Positions 51,950 through 61,153 are shown, counted from the first letter of the stretch. The stretch is 64,000 bases of DNA from Spirochaeta sp. UBA5339 (GCA_002408085.1 DHQL01000009.1:333380-397379), one strand, 5' to 3'. Notes: generated from the letters alone by a model not told the origin. Numbers and translations are program-made.

Positions 51950-52864
51950 TCAGTAGTCCTCCCCGGCGTTGAATTTAGATCCTACCCAGTTGCTGAACAG
52001 AATCATAACCATCGAAATAATTACAATGGCATTGGATATGGCCGAACCGTAGGCAAAACGCATGGGGTTCCGGTAGTCCTGGAAGGCTGTCTGGTACATA
52101 AAGATAGGCAGAACCATGGCGTTGTTCCGCTGGAGTCCCTGAGTAGTCATGGCAAAGATCAGGTCAAATCCCTTAAGGGATCCTGCGATCGCCAGAATAG
52201 CGGAAACCAGGATGGCTCCGGTCATCAGAGGCATAATGATTCTTGTGAAGATCTGGGGTTCGGTTGCACCGTCAATTTTGGCAGCTTCAACCATACTCTT
52301 GTCAATCTTCTGAAGGTTAGCAAGGAAGATCAGCATATAGAATCCGGTATACATCCAGATCAGAGCGAATCCGATGGGATACATTACCGTGTCTGCTTTC
52401 AGCATCAAATCAAACTGCCGGGAGGGGTCGCCGGAGAAAATCTGAATGATTCTTGAGGCGGGGCCGTCCGCGGCGAACATCCTCTTCCAGAGGATACCGA
52501 TAACAATGGTGGAAAGGAACTGGGGCAGAAATACCATGGCCTGGAAGAAGTGACCCCATTTTACTCTGTTTCTGAAAAGAATATAGGCCAGAACGAATCC
52601 GATTGGAATCTGTCCAAAGGCGGAAACTGCCACAACAATCATATTGTTTTTAAAGGCATGCCAGAAGTTGGGGTCCTCTACCATGGTTTTATACTGAAGA
52701 AGGCCCACAAAGGACCAGTCGCCGCCGCTGTTGGGGTTGAAGTCTGTAAAACTCAGCCATGCTGAATAGAGGATCGGATAGGCGACAATGAAAAGGTACA
52801 CCAAAAGTCCGGGACCAATCATGCCCAGGAAGACCATAAGCTCTTTTTGATCTCGTTTATTCAA
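51950..52864 (-). CDS. CUT1 sugar ABC transporter permease, MalF-like
   Basis: 304 residues with six membrane segments (first about 12-34, MIGPGLLVYLFIVAYPILYS). The EAA loop is LQKIDKSMVEAAKIDGATEP, with the conserved Gly, for docking on the ATPase. It forms the transmembrane channel with the following MalG-like protein. TTTCAGGAGTAT precedes the start. A 12-bp hairpin in the 145 bases between the binding-protein gene and this one probably lowers permease expression relative to the binding protein. Confidence 0.94.
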   Translation of the reverse strand: MNKRDQKELMVFLGMIGPGLLVYLFIVAYPILYSAWLSFTDFNPNSGGDWSFVGLLQYKTMVEDPNFWHAFKNNMIVVAVSAFGQIPIGFVLAYILFRNRVKWGHFFQAMVFLPQFLSTIVIGILWKRMFAADGPASRIIQIFSGDPSRQFDLMLKADTVMYPIGFALIWMYTGFYMLIFLANLQKIDKSMVEAAKIDGATEPQIFTRIIMPLMTGAILVSAILAIAGSLKGFDLIFAMTTQGLQRNNAMVLPIFMYQTAFQDYRNPMRFAYGSAISNAIVIISMVMILFSNWVGSKFNAGEDY

Positions 52865-52948
52865 AATATTATACTCCTGAAAGTTGCTTTCGGGTCTTTC
52901 GAGATACTTTAAAAGTCGAAAGCCCCTTTCTTTTTCTCATCCGTTAAA

Positions 52949-52976
52949 ACAGGGAGATACCGCAGTATCTCCCTGT
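52949..52976. terminator. intercistronic hairpin between binding protein and permease genes
   Basis: ACAGGGAGATAC (52949-52960), loop CGCA, GTATCTCCCTGT (52965-52976): perfect 12-bp stem. In the direction of the operon it is followed by TTTTAACGG, a short T-run, so it is a leaky terminator or an RNA-stabilising stem, as seen between malE and malF-type genes. Confidence 0.7.
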
Positions 52977-53009
52977 AGGTAACAGTTTTTAATTAGGTCT
53001 CAATTAAGA

Positions 53010-54314
53010 TTATCTGAGCAGTCCTTCCACTTCCGCTGCAACTTCTGCGGGAGTAGACTGACCGGCAACAATCTTCTGCATTCCTGCATTGAGAGTATCG
53101 TTGGGTGCTCCTGAAAGGAAGGCATCCACTACGTCAGACTGAAGAGCAACAGACTGTGCAAATCTAACCTTCTCGGCAATGATCGCGGGGAGGTCGGAGG
53201 GAGTCTGGTAGCCTTTGAGGATGGGAGCCACAATGGCACCGTCTCTCAGTCTCTGGGTTGTTTCTTCTTCGCTGTAGAATACATCCAGGAATCTCATGGC
53301 CGCGGCTTTCACATTTTCATCGGCAGCACCGGCCTTGGTCAGACCGTAACCAACCTGGATGGCGGCTCCAACGGAACCGGCTCCACCGGCTTTTTCACCG
53401 GGCATTGCGGGCCATGCCATCATAACTGTGTTGTCAGCCACTTCGGGATTTTCGATTCCTCCTGCAGCCCACTGTCCCTGTACCATAAACAGAGCCTTTC
53501 CGTTGCTGTAGTTTGAGATGTTTGTTCCGTAGTCAACAAGAACGGCTTTCTGCTCGATAACACCGTCTTTTACCATCATGTCGATCAGTTCAAGAGCAGC
53601 AACAAACTCGGGATCTGTGAACTTGTTCTGTCCATCAACAGCCTTGGATACCCAGTTGGGATCTCCTGAAGTTCTGGCGTGGAATGCAGACATTACACAG
53701 GAACCCCATGCCCATCCGTCAGCTCCGTCGATGGAAATAACTTCCAGACCGGCTGCCTGTGCGGCGGGTACCATGGCCTTAATGTCCTCATAGGTTTTGG
53801 GCTCAGAGAAACCGAGTTCTTCAACAAGGGCCTTGTTCATAAACAGTACGGTTGTGAGGTTTGAGGTTCCAAGGGGAATCTCGTAGATCTCTCCGTTGGG
53901 GCCCATTGCGGGGATCAGGCTTGTGTCATACATGCTGTCTTTCAGAAGATCTCTGTGGTCCCACTGCTGTCCTGCTTCCTTCCAGGGAGCTCCCCAGCGG
54001 GCGTCAGCACCCATATAGGCCATGTGGGGAACATCCCCTGATGCGAGACGGGCTACAACCTTCTGGTGGTAGGCTTCATCGTAGAGCATCTCATAGTCGA
54101 TAATCACGTCGGGATTCTCGTCCATAAAATAGCCTACAATTCTCTCCCAGCTCATACCTTCGGCATTGGAGTTGTCTCCATAAGCCATAGTTTTTACAAC
54201 AACAGGTGCTCCTCCGGACGCACTGTCACCATCCGCCTTTTTCTGGCAGCCGGTGAGAAAAAGTGTTGAAAGCACAACGGTCAGTGTAAGCAGTGTGAAT
54301 AACGCTTTTTTCAT
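53010..54314 (-). CDS. sugar ABC transporter substrate-binding lipoprotein
   Basis: 434 residues, family 1 solute-binding protein. Lipoprotein signal MKKALFTLLTLTVVLSTLFLTG with Cys23, so it is anchored in the periplasm or on the inner membrane surface. The N-lobe has MSWERIVGYFMDENPDVIID and later IYEIPLGTSNLTTVLFMNKA; GKALFMVQGQWAAGGI is the hinge-return region common to maltose/oligosaccharide binders. Probably captures mannosyl or HexNAc oligosaccharides, judging from the GH2 and GH20 genes. AGGAGG precedes the ATG; three CCGGAAC repeats lie between it and the ROK gene. Confidence 0.93.
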   Translation of the reverse strand: MKKALFTLLTLTVVLSTLFLTGCQKKADGDSASGGAPVVVKTMAYGDNSNAEGMSWERIVGYFMDENPDVIIDYEMLYDEAYHQKVVARLASGDVPHMAYMGADARWGAPWKEAGQQWDHRDLLKDSMYDTSLIPAMGPNGEIYEIPLGTSNLTTVLFMNKALVEELGFSEPKTYEDIKAMVPAAQAAGLEVISIDGADGWAWGSCVMSAFHARTSGDPNWVSKAVDGQNKFTDPEFVAALELIDMMVKDGVIEQKAVLVDYGTNISNYSNGKALFMVQGQWAAGGIENPEVADNTVMMAWPAMPGEKAGGAGSVGAAIQVGYGLTKAGAADENVKAAAMRFLDVFYSEEETTQRLRDGAIVAPILKGYQTPSDLPAIIAEKVRFAQSVALQSDVVDAFLSGAPNDTLNAGMQKIVAGQSTPAEVAAEVEGLLR

Positions 54315-54352
54315 TTATTCCTCCTAAAATATTACGGCCGAATCAGTTTCAG

Positions 54353-54396
54353 CCGGAACTCCAAAGTAATCTTTCCGGAACATAGAGAACCGGAAC
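54353..54396. repeat. three direct CCGGAAC repeats in the binding-protein leader
   Basis: CCGGAAC at 54353-54359, 54375-54381 and 54390-54396 (spacings 22 and 15) in the 120 bases between the ROK gene and the binding-protein gene. They may be binding sites for the ROK protein or another regulator acting on an internal promoter. Confidence 0.45.
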
Positions 54397-54434
54397 TTTA
54401 TGAATCATCACTCACCGACAGTTTTTAAAAAATG

Positions 54435-55610
54435 TCAGTCAGCGTCATTCCCAACCAGTTCGAGGGAGCCGAATCGCTCCATATCCTCGGCTTCCAGGAC
54501 CTCCAGATCGATAAAGATCCGGTTCATCACCAGCCCTGCGGCACCGTAGGCTACCGATTTGTCTCCCAGGGTGGAGAAACGGACTTCGCAGTCTACATGT
54601 TCATCATAGGGCCAGTTCCGACGGATCTCATCGTTCAGAACGGTTCTGAAGCGCTCTGTTATATAGGGACCCAGATCACCGCCGATAAAAACCTGACTCA
54701 GGTTGAAGGTGTTTACAAAAAGGGCCAGGTGCTGTGAGAGCTCCCTGATAAAGTGCTCCACAATTTCCGGCTCCTCCATGATGGGATTCTCCCGGTTGTT
54801 ATCGAGGGATACCTGTCCCTTGAGACCGGCACTGGAACTCTGAATGGACCGGAACTCACCGGCAGAGCAGTTTCTTCCGTAGTAGACATTGCCGTTTATG
54901 GATATTCCCATACCGATGGCGGTCTGTTCGGGGATTTTTGACTTGGCCACATCCCTGAACTCAATCAGGCAGAAGAGAAAGTTCTGAAGATTCTGGGTTC
55001 TGTGGAAGGTCAGTTCTCCCCAGGCGCAGCAGTTGGCATCGTTATCTATATAGACGGGAACCTTTGAGCGGCAGGCAATCTCTTTATACAGATCAAAGGG
55101 TTCAGAAAAATTCAGTGGAATGGATGCCCGGATTATCCTTTTGGGGGCATCGATAATACCCGAGCATCCAAGTCCGATACCGATCAGGGGGCGTCCGATC
55201 CAGGCAAGTTCTGTTTCCAGCTCACTCTGAAGCCGGAAAAAGGTTTCGCTGAAATTCTCGGCGCTGATAAAGACAGACTCTGTCCTTGAAAAGAGGATAT
55301 CACCCAGGATGTCCACGGCTACAACCGTATAGGATTCAGGGCGAATCTCAAAGCCGAGAATGTAACCGTAGTTTCTGTTGATTTCCAGACGAACCGGCTT
55401 TCTGCCTCCCTGAGGTGTTGAGGGTCCTTCTGTTGTCTCCAGTACAAGATTCTTGTCCAGCATTTTGTTGACAATATTCGTAACAGTAGACTTGTTCAGA
55501 TCCAGCCTGCGGGAAAGATCCACCCTTGAAATTGAACGCGTTGTCCATACTTCTCTGATAATTCTGGAGGTATTCACAATTCTGTTTCTGCGGACTGCAT
55601 TCAACTTCAA
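54435..55610 (-). CDS. ROK-family transcriptional regulator (NagC/XylR type)
   Basis: 391 residues. Residues about 5-75 are a winged helix-turn-helix (SISRVDLSRRLDLNKSTVTN). The ROK domain follows: GFEIRPESYTVVAVDILGDI, GIGLGCSGIIDAPKR and VYIDNDANCCAWGEL. The zinc motif CxCGxxGCxE of NagC/Mlc and ROK kinases is not seen; the place is taken by YYGRNCSAGEFRS, so sugar or fold control may differ. The start is TTG after GAGG. First gene of the minus-strand glycan operon and divergent from the GH20 gene, both likely targets. Confidence 0.9.
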   Translation of the reverse strand: MKLNAVRRNRIVNTSRIIREVWTTRSISRVDLSRRLDLNKSTVTNIVNKMLDKNLVLETTEGPSTPQGGRKPVRLEINRNYGYILGFEIRPESYTVVAVDILGDILFSRTESVFISAENFSETFFRLQSELETELAWIGRPLIGIGLGCSGIIDAPKRIIRASIPLNFSEPFDLYKEIACRSKVPVYIDNDANCCAWGELTFHRTQNLQNFLFCLIEFRDVAKSKIPEQTAIGMGISINGNVYYGRNCSAGEFRSIQSSSAGLKGQVSLDNNRENPIMEEPEIVEHFIRELSQHLALFVNTFNLSQVFIGGDLGPYITERFRTVLNDEIRRNWPYDEHVDCEVRFSTLGDKSVAYGAAGLVMNRIFIDLEVLEAEDMERFGSLELVGNDAD

Positions 55611-55640
55611 GGGGGCCTCGGAAAAAAAGGAATTAGTTAG

Positions 55641-55727
55641 TTGCTTTATGAACCAACCAATGTTATTGTTGCATGAGCCAAGGCAGACGTCAATAAAAAA
55701 ATTAAAAAAAATGGGTTCACCAATGTT
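55641..55727. promoter_or_regulatory. repeat-bearing control region between ROK and GH20 genes
   Basis: TTGCTTTATGAACCAA (55641-55656) is repeated as TTGTTGCATGAGCCAA (55666-55681), 12 of 16 matches, 25 bases apart. CCAATGTT occurs at 55657 and 55720, exactly 63 bases or six helical turns apart, a layout that would suit loop-forming binding by a ROK dimer. Confidence 0.4.
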
Positions 55728-55829
55728 TTAGAGGTATAAAACGGCATTAAATAAAGGATGGATTGTTTATATAAGTTCTTAACCTCTTTTTTGCCAGGGT
55801 TCAATAATTACATGAAATGGAGGAATTTT

Positions 55830-57626
55830 ATGAAAAATAGTATGGTTCCCTCTCCCGGGAGCTTCAAGGTTCTTTCAGGGAGTTTTCAAATCAGTTCCGT
55901 TCTTGCATCACAGCTGTCTGATCCGCAGCTCTCGATTCTGGAGGAGGACAATGAGGGACTGCAGTTCAGCACCCTATCAGATACAGATGAGAGGGCAGTG
56001 GGGCCGGCTGAAGAGTCCTATGTTCTCGATATATCTCAAGATGAGATTGAAATATCCGCTTCCGGCAGAAAGGGGTTTTTTAACGGCATCCTGACTCTGT
56101 CACAGCTCTATCTGCGTGAAGGACCAGAACTGAACTGCTGCCGTATCGAGGATACGCCCCTCTTTAATAACAGGGCCGTAATGCTCGATATAAGCAGAAA
56201 CAGGGTCTACCGGATGGAATACCTTAAGGAGATGATACGCAAGTTTGCCCTCCTGAAATTTAATCAGCTTCAGCTCTATATGGAAAATACCTTTGATTAC
56301 AGGGGCCATGAGACCGCCTGCCGTGACTCTTCTCCCCTTACTCCCGATGATATCAGGGAACTGGACACCTTCTGCCGGGAACGGGGGATTGAACTGGTTC
56401 CCAATCAGAACTCCTTCGGTCATATGGAGAGGTGGCTGAGGCATCCTGAATACCACGGTATTGCCGAGGCTCCCGATGGCTTTATCGATCCCGAAGGAGT
56501 CTTCCGTCCCGAATCATCCACCCTCTATCCGGGGACAGATAAGTCCATGGATTTTATCCGGGGACTCTATGACCAGCTTCTTCCCTGTTTTACAAGCCGG
56601 CGCATAAATATCGGATGTGACGAGACCTGGGATCTTGGAAAGGGGCGCAGCCGTGAGGCCGTGGAAAAAGCCGGAGTAGGGCGGGTTTATCTGGAATTCG
56701 TCAACAGGCTGATCAACGAGGCCGAGGGCAGGGGATATTCGGTGCAGCTCTGGGCCGATATTATCCTGAATCATCCCGAACTCCTTTCGGAACTTGCAGG
56801 AGAGGTAACCGCCGTGAACTGGGGCTATGAGCCGGATCATCCCTTTGAGAAGGAGACAACTGTTCTCAAGAAATCTGGCCTGGACTTCTATGTCTGTACG
56901 GGAACCTCATCCTGGAATGCTCCCGCCGCCCGCTGGGAGGCAGCCTATGAAAATATCAGAAACGGTGCATTCTGGGCCGAAAAGAACGGCGCTTCCGGGT
57001 ACATGGTTACAGACTGGGGAGACAATGGTCACTGGAACCAGCCGGCAGCCAGCTGGCCCGGTTTTCTGATGGCCGCTCAGGGAGCCTGGGGGGGAGCAGA
57101 CTCTATGTCTGCAGATCAGGCAGTTGCAGCCCTGGATCTTTTTCTCTATAAAAACAGCGCCGCCTCGAAGGCCCATCGAATACTGGGCTCCCTCTATCTG
57201 GAGAACTCCCATGTCCTCCATAACGGTTCTGTTTTCACCTATATGATGATGGATCCCTTCTATCCCTACTACAGGGGAGAGTACGGGGCCTGCCGGAAAG
57301 CGGGCACGGGTAAGGCTCAAGAGCTGATTGAACGGGTTGGCGTGCTTCTGGCCGAAGCAGCCCTGGAGGGTGACTATCCTCATCGTCAGGAGCTGGAGCT
57401 GATGCATGGGTTCTGCCGTTTCTCGGTCAATCTGACCGAAGGGATTTTCAGAACAGGCGGTTCCGAATGGCAGGGACTGGTCGCAGGGGAGCGCCGGGCT
57501 TTAGCAGAAGAACTGAGGGAGTTGTCAGAGCGTTTTGCGGCAGTCTGGGAGCTCAGCTGCCGGCCCGGGGGCCTTGCGGACAGCCTTGAGAAGCTCAAGT
57601 CCTGGCTGGAACGGCTGGAATCCTGA
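55830..57626 (+). CDS. glycoside hydrolase family 20 beta-N-acetylhexosaminidase-like
   Basis: 598 residues from ATG 55830, preceded by GGAGGAATTTT; an upstream in-frame ATG (55758) lacks a site. No signal peptide, so cytoplasmic. Residues 10-105 are the GH20b domain; the TIM barrel starts with NRAVMLDISRNRVYRMEYLK. The catalytic pair is Asp264-Glu265 in INIGCDETWDLGKG, as required for the substrate-assisted mechanism. It would release GlcNAc or GalNAc from beta-linked ends. Divergent from the ROK/ABC/GH2 operon. A helical C-terminal 150 residues follow the barrel. Confidence 0.9.
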   Translation: MKNSMVPSPGSFKVLSGSFQISSVLASQLSDPQLSILEEDNEGLQFSTLSDTDERAVGPAEESYVLDISQDEIEISASGRKGFFNGILTLSQLYLREGPELNCCRIEDTPLFNNRAVMLDISRNRVYRMEYLKEMIRKFALLKFNQLQLYMENTFDYRGHETACRDSSPLTPDDIRELDTFCRERGIELVPNQNSFGHMERWLRHPEYHGIAEAPDGFIDPEGVFRPESSTLYPGTDKSMDFIRGLYDQLLPCFTSRRINIGCDETWDLGKGRSREAVEKAGVGRVYLEFVNRLINEAEGRGYSVQLWADIILNHPELLSELAGEVTAVNWGYEPDHPFEKETTVLKKSGLDFYVCTGTSSWNAPAARWEAAYENIRNGAFWAEKNGASGYMVTDWGDNGHWNQPAASWPGFLMAAQGAWGGADSMSADQAVAALDLFLYKNSAASKAHRILGSLYLENSHVLHNGSVFTYMMMDPFYPYYRGEYGACRKAGTGKAQELIERVGVLLAEAALEGDYPHRQELELMHGFCRFSVNLTEGIFRTGGSEWQGLVAGERRALAEELRELSERFAAVWELSCRPGGLADSLEKLKSWLERLES

Positions 57627-57627
57627 G

Positions 57628-57686
57628 GGGCAGCCTGATCAGGCCTGCCCGGCGGGATGCCCGCTGCAGGCCCGAAGCTGTCGGGC
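57628..57686. other. hairpin-rich spacer between convergent genes
   Basis: GGGCAG (57628-57633) with CTGCCC (57645-57650) around the palindrome CCTGATCAGG; GCGGG with CCCGC; and GCCCGA (57670-57675) with TCGGGC (57681-57686). All are GC-rich and none has a T-run. They probably act as a barrier between opposing transcripts. Confidence 0.45.
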
Positions 57687-57687
57687 T

Positions 57688-59061
57688 CTAATCCTGGAGA
57701 CTCAGGTCCTCATGGGGCATAATACGCCTGTAGGGCCTGAAGTAGGTCTTGGGTGAGTAGTTGTAGAGGTCGGAAACCTTGGTCATATAGATACAGGCGT
57801 ACTTCTCCACCTGCTCTGCATAGCGGCTCTCGTCGAAACCGGCCCTGAGGATCTCACCCCAGTAGGGGTTGAAGAAGGCCTTGTACTGACCCAGAAGTTC
57901 CGAGATTTCCGTGTTCAGCTCGTCCATGGAGTCGAAGAGGGGGGTGAGGGTCTTCCTCGGGATGTTCTCCCCCTCGTAGCGCTTGGAGTCGAGCTTGTTG
58001 ATCTCTCTCTCAAGCTGCTGTTTCTCCCCCATTAGGCGGTTGATCTCATCCTGCAGGTCACGGGACTCTCTTATGCCTCTGATTTCGTTATCCAGATCAC
58101 CAAGAACAAGGGCTGTACGCCAGCTGCAGAACTTCTTTATGGACACAACATCCCCGTAGATATGGTCTCCCAGGTAGAGTATCTCACTTCCCGAGTAGCC
58201 TAGATCCTTCTCCAGTTTGGCAAAGTTGCCCCCCTGGTAGATTCCGTCGGTAATCTTATCGGTATGATTTGTCATGGTCTCTGTCTCAGGGTCTATCTTC
58301 AGAAAACGGGAGCTCTGCTCGAAGAACCGGGGTTTTTCTGCAAAGGTAATGACGATGTCGAAGAGCTCCTGCCAGTTCCTGTGTTTCTTCAGAAATGGAT
58401 TCAGGGCGTAGTCCAGCAGGGCCTTGGTGTAAGCGTAGTCCGAGTTAGTGATGATCATCAGCTTTTTGCCGTAATCCTTGTATCGCTCCAGCATTCCGGC
58501 CACCCTCGGGTCCTTGATTACATAGGCATCAAAGTTTTTTCTCAGCCGTGACTTCAGGCTGTCGTCCTGATGGAGCAGATCGATGGCGTGGTTCACGTCG
58601 TCGGCAATCTGCTGATATCCGGGCAGATCGGCGCCGTCGGTTTTCATCTGAACCAGCTGACTGTATAGGATTCCGTAGGAGATGGCAAAGCTGGTGTCCA
58701 GGCTCTGGAAGTTGGGGTCCCTGAGGTCTATGGCTGTCTCACGATAGATCTTCTGCTGTTTGTGGTAATCCAGTGGTTCCAGACCGTGAAAGGCAATCTT
58801 CACCTTTGCATGGCGGCTGACCTGAAGGAGGTTTCCGTTTCTCAGGTCGATAACCAGACCCACAATGGCCCTCTGGTAATCGAATTTCAGATCCCTTACC
58901 TCATCGGGATAGTCAGGCAGTTCAGACAGGCGGCGTGCCGCCAGACGGTGAGTCAGTTTTTCAAAGGCCTCGGCATTGTAGCGGACCAGTGTGTAGTCCA
59001 TATCAAAGCCTATCACCTTGATGTTTTTCATATTCAGTACGCGGTTTACATATACGGGCAT
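57688..59061 (-). CDS. HAD-IG 5'-nucleotidase
   Basis: 457 residues, typical for this family of purine 5'-nucleotidases (IMP/GMP-type). Motif I is VIGFDMDYTLVRYNAEAFEK, with both aspartates; MIITNSDYAYTKALLDYALN is motif II, and ILYLGDHIYGDVVSIKKFCS is motif IV. A long coiled-coil-like helix (about 345-370, LQDEINRLMGEKQQLEREIN) sits in the C-terminal part. AGGAG precedes the ATG, one base after the ppk stop. The link to phosphofructokinase and polyphosphate kinase genes suggests control of the phosphate/nucleotide pool, which is inference. Confidence 0.9.
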   Translation of the reverse strand: MPVYVNRVLNMKNIKVIGFDMDYTLVRYNAEAFEKLTHRLAARRLSELPDYPDEVRDLKFDYQRAIVGLVIDLRNGNLLQVSRHAKVKIAFHGLEPLDYHKQQKIYRETAIDLRDPNFQSLDTSFAISYGILYSQLVQMKTDGADLPGYQQIADDVNHAIDLLHQDDSLKSRLRKNFDAYVIKDPRVAGMLERYKDYGKKLMIITNSDYAYTKALLDYALNPFLKKHRNWQELFDIVITFAEKPRFFEQSSRFLKIDPETETMTNHTDKITDGIYQGGNFAKLEKDLGYSGSEILYLGDHIYGDVVSIKKFCSWRTALVLGDLDNEIRGIRESRDLQDEINRLMGEKQQLEREINKLDSKRYEGENIPRKTLTPLFDSMDELNTEISELLGQYKAFFNPYWGEILRAGFDESRYAEQVEKYACIYMTKVSDLYNYSPKTYFRPYRRIMPHEDLSLQD

Positions 59062-59062
59062 A

Positions 59063-61153
59063 TCAGCTCCTGGCTGTTCGTTGAATCAGATACCTGTACA
59101 CCTCTTCCTGGGACCGGATTTCCGGTTCTCCCTCGGCGGTCTGTACATACTCGTTTTTCATATCCTTGTCCAGAATCCGTGCCTTGCGGTTATCGGACCA
59201 CTGGATATCAAAGATGCTTTTCAGTTCGTTCTTCAGGCTCTTTCTATAGACAGGGCATGTAACTTCCACCCGGCGGTCTATGTTACGTCCCAGCCAGTCG
59301 GCGGAGGTAATGTAGCAGTCATGGTCTCCGCCGTTGCGGAAGATAAAGTACCTGGCATGCTCCAGGTACTGGTCCAGAATGCTGATGGCCTGAATATTTT
59401 CACTGAACCCCTCCACTCCGGGCACCAGGGAGAATCTGCCCCGGATGATCATCCTGATCTTAACTCCCGCCTGGGAGGCTTCGTAGAGTTTCTGGATGAT
59501 TCCCTCATCACTGAGATTGTTCAGCTTGATCCGGATGCCAGCCTTCTCGCCCTTTCTGGCAAAATCAATCTCCCTGTCGATAAGATCACAGATTTTTGAT
59601 CTCAGGCCGTAGGGGGAGATTATCAGGTGTTTGCTGCGGCGGTGGCGGTAGTTGTTCTCAAAGAAGTCGAAGAGGCTGTCCACCTCCTCCAGAATCTCCT
59701 TGTGGGCAGTCATCAGGAAGCAGTCGGTGTAGTGCTTTGAGGTATCCTCGTTGAGGTTCCCTGTTCCTATGCCGCCGTAGCGGACGATTTTTCCCTTCTC
59801 ACGGCGGTTGATGAGCAGCAGTTTGGAGTGGACTTTCAGTCCCTCCACACCGAAAATCACCTTTACGTCGTTCTCCTTCAGAGCATTTGCCCAGTAGATA
59901 TTGTTCTCCTCGTCAAACCGGGCCTGGAGTTCCAGGATTACCAGAACCTCCTTCCGGTTTTTCCGGGCATTGATCAGGGCGTTTACCACGGAGGAGAATT
60001 TAGCCACTCTGTAGAGAGTCACCTTGATGCTCTCTACATGGGGGTCTATGGATGCCTCACGCAGAAGGTCGATGACAGTGTCAAAGCTGTGATAAGGAAA
60101 GTAGAGAATGGTATCTTTGGCCTTGATAGCCGGGAAGATCTTCACTCCCTTCGGGAAGTGTCTGTGCTGTATGGGGATGTGATTTTCACAGCAGGGCAGT
60201 CCCACCTGCTTCGGAAACTTTATAAAATCGCTGAAGTAGTGGTACCTGCCTCCCGCTGTGACGGTTTCCAGTTTTTTAAACTTCATCTTCTTCAGAAAGA
60301 TATCCAGGAGATCCTGGCTCATCTCACTGTCGTAGAGAAACCATATAGGCTCTCCCATATGCCGTTTCTGAACGCCCTGGTTCACCTTGTTCATATAGCT
60401 CATATAGATATCATCGTCATCGATATCAAGTTCAGCATCCCGGACAATCTTGAAATTCCAGGCATTAAAACTGTGATAGTGACTGTCCCGGAAGATGGAG
60501 GGGAGTCCTCCTCTGACAATTTCGTCGATCAGGATAATATCCTTCCTGCTTCCGTTTCCGGGCAGGGTGATAAACCGGGGCAGGGCATTGGTGGGAATCT
60601 CCACAATGCTGTACTTTGTTTTCTCCTCTCCCCGTACCATCTTCCTCATCTCCACACCAAGGTAGAGAGTCTTATCCTTCAGCTCGGGGAGCTTGTAGCG
60701 CTTCTCCACCATAATGGGAAAGATCTTATGGCGCACCTCTGTTTCAAAGTAGTTCCTCACATATTCAATCTGGCCTTCATTCAGCTGACTGTAGTCCAGA
60801 AGATGGATGCCTACCTCTGCCATCTCTTTGTAGAGGTCATTGAGTATTCTGTTGAAACGGGCCCTCTGATGAAGCACCTCGGCCTGAAGGTCCGCCATGG
60901 CTTTGGCAGGGTCCTCCCGGAGCATTTTAGCCCCTTCGGCGCCCAGCTGACAGATCCGTCGTGTCATGGCAACCCGGACCCGGAAGAACTCATCCAGATT
61001 TGAGGAGTAAATTCCCATGAATTTGATCCGTTCTCCCAGAGGATTATTTCTGTCTTCAGCCTCCTGAAGCACTCTGGCATTAAAGGAGAGCCAGCTCATC
61101 TCTTTGTTGGAAAAGGGGTACTCTCTCTTTTTGAAGTTATAGGCGCGGGGCAT
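59063..61153 (-). CDS. ppk1: polyphosphate kinase 1
   Basis: 696 residues with the four PPK1 domains (N, H, C1, C2). FPFSNKEMSWLSFNARVLQE-like opening and RVRVAMTRR are normal. The phosphorylated His is His442 in GLKVHSKLLLINRR. LEHARYFIF keeps the second catalytic-type His of the C2 domain. Where E. coli has YAHIGTGN this protein has YGGIGTGN, so the His 19 residues after the first (His454 in E. coli) is Gly461. It makes polyphosphate from ATP reversibly. Sits 11 bases after pfk and 1 base before the nucleotidase gene. Ribosome site AAGGA is rather distant. Confidence 0.94.
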   Translation of the reverse strand: MPRAYNFKKREYPFSNKEMSWLSFNARVLQEAEDRNNPLGERIKFMGIYSSNLDEFFRVRVAMTRRICQLGAEGAKMLREDPAKAMADLQAEVLHQRARFNRILNDLYKEMAEVGIHLLDYSQLNEGQIEYVRNYFETEVRHKIFPIMVEKRYKLPELKDKTLYLGVEMRKMVRGEEKTKYSIVEIPTNALPRFITLPGNGSRKDIILIDEIVRGGLPSIFRDSHYHSFNAWNFKIVRDAELDIDDDDIYMSYMNKVNQGVQKRHMGEPIWFLYDSEMSQDLLDIFLKKMKFKKLETVTAGGRYHYFSDFIKFPKQVGLPCCENHIPIQHRHFPKGVKIFPAIKAKDTILYFPYHSFDTVIDLLREASIDPHVESIKVTLYRVAKFSSVVNALINARKNRKEVLVILELQARFDEENNIYWANALKENDVKVIFGVEGLKVHSKLLLINRREKGKIVRYGGIGTGNLNEDTSKHYTDCFLMTAHKEILEEVDSLFDFFENNYRHRRSKHLIISPYGLRSKICDLIDREIDFARKGEKAGIRIKLNNLSDEGIIQKLYEASQAGVKIRMIIRGRFSLVPGVEGFSENIQAISILDQYLEHARYFIFRNGGDHDCYITSADWLGRNIDRRVEVTCPVYRKSLKNELKSIFDIQWSDNRKARILDKDMKNEYVQTAEGEPEIRSQEEVYRYLIQRTARS

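Noticed and set aside
54353..54396. CRISPR array
   Set aside because: Only three 7-base repeats with short unequal gaps; no cas genes.
59828..61003. Plus-strand open frame of 391 codons opposite ppk1
   Set aside because: Fully antisense to a clear ppk1 gene, no start signal and no protein-like domain pattern; it arises from codon bias of ppk1.
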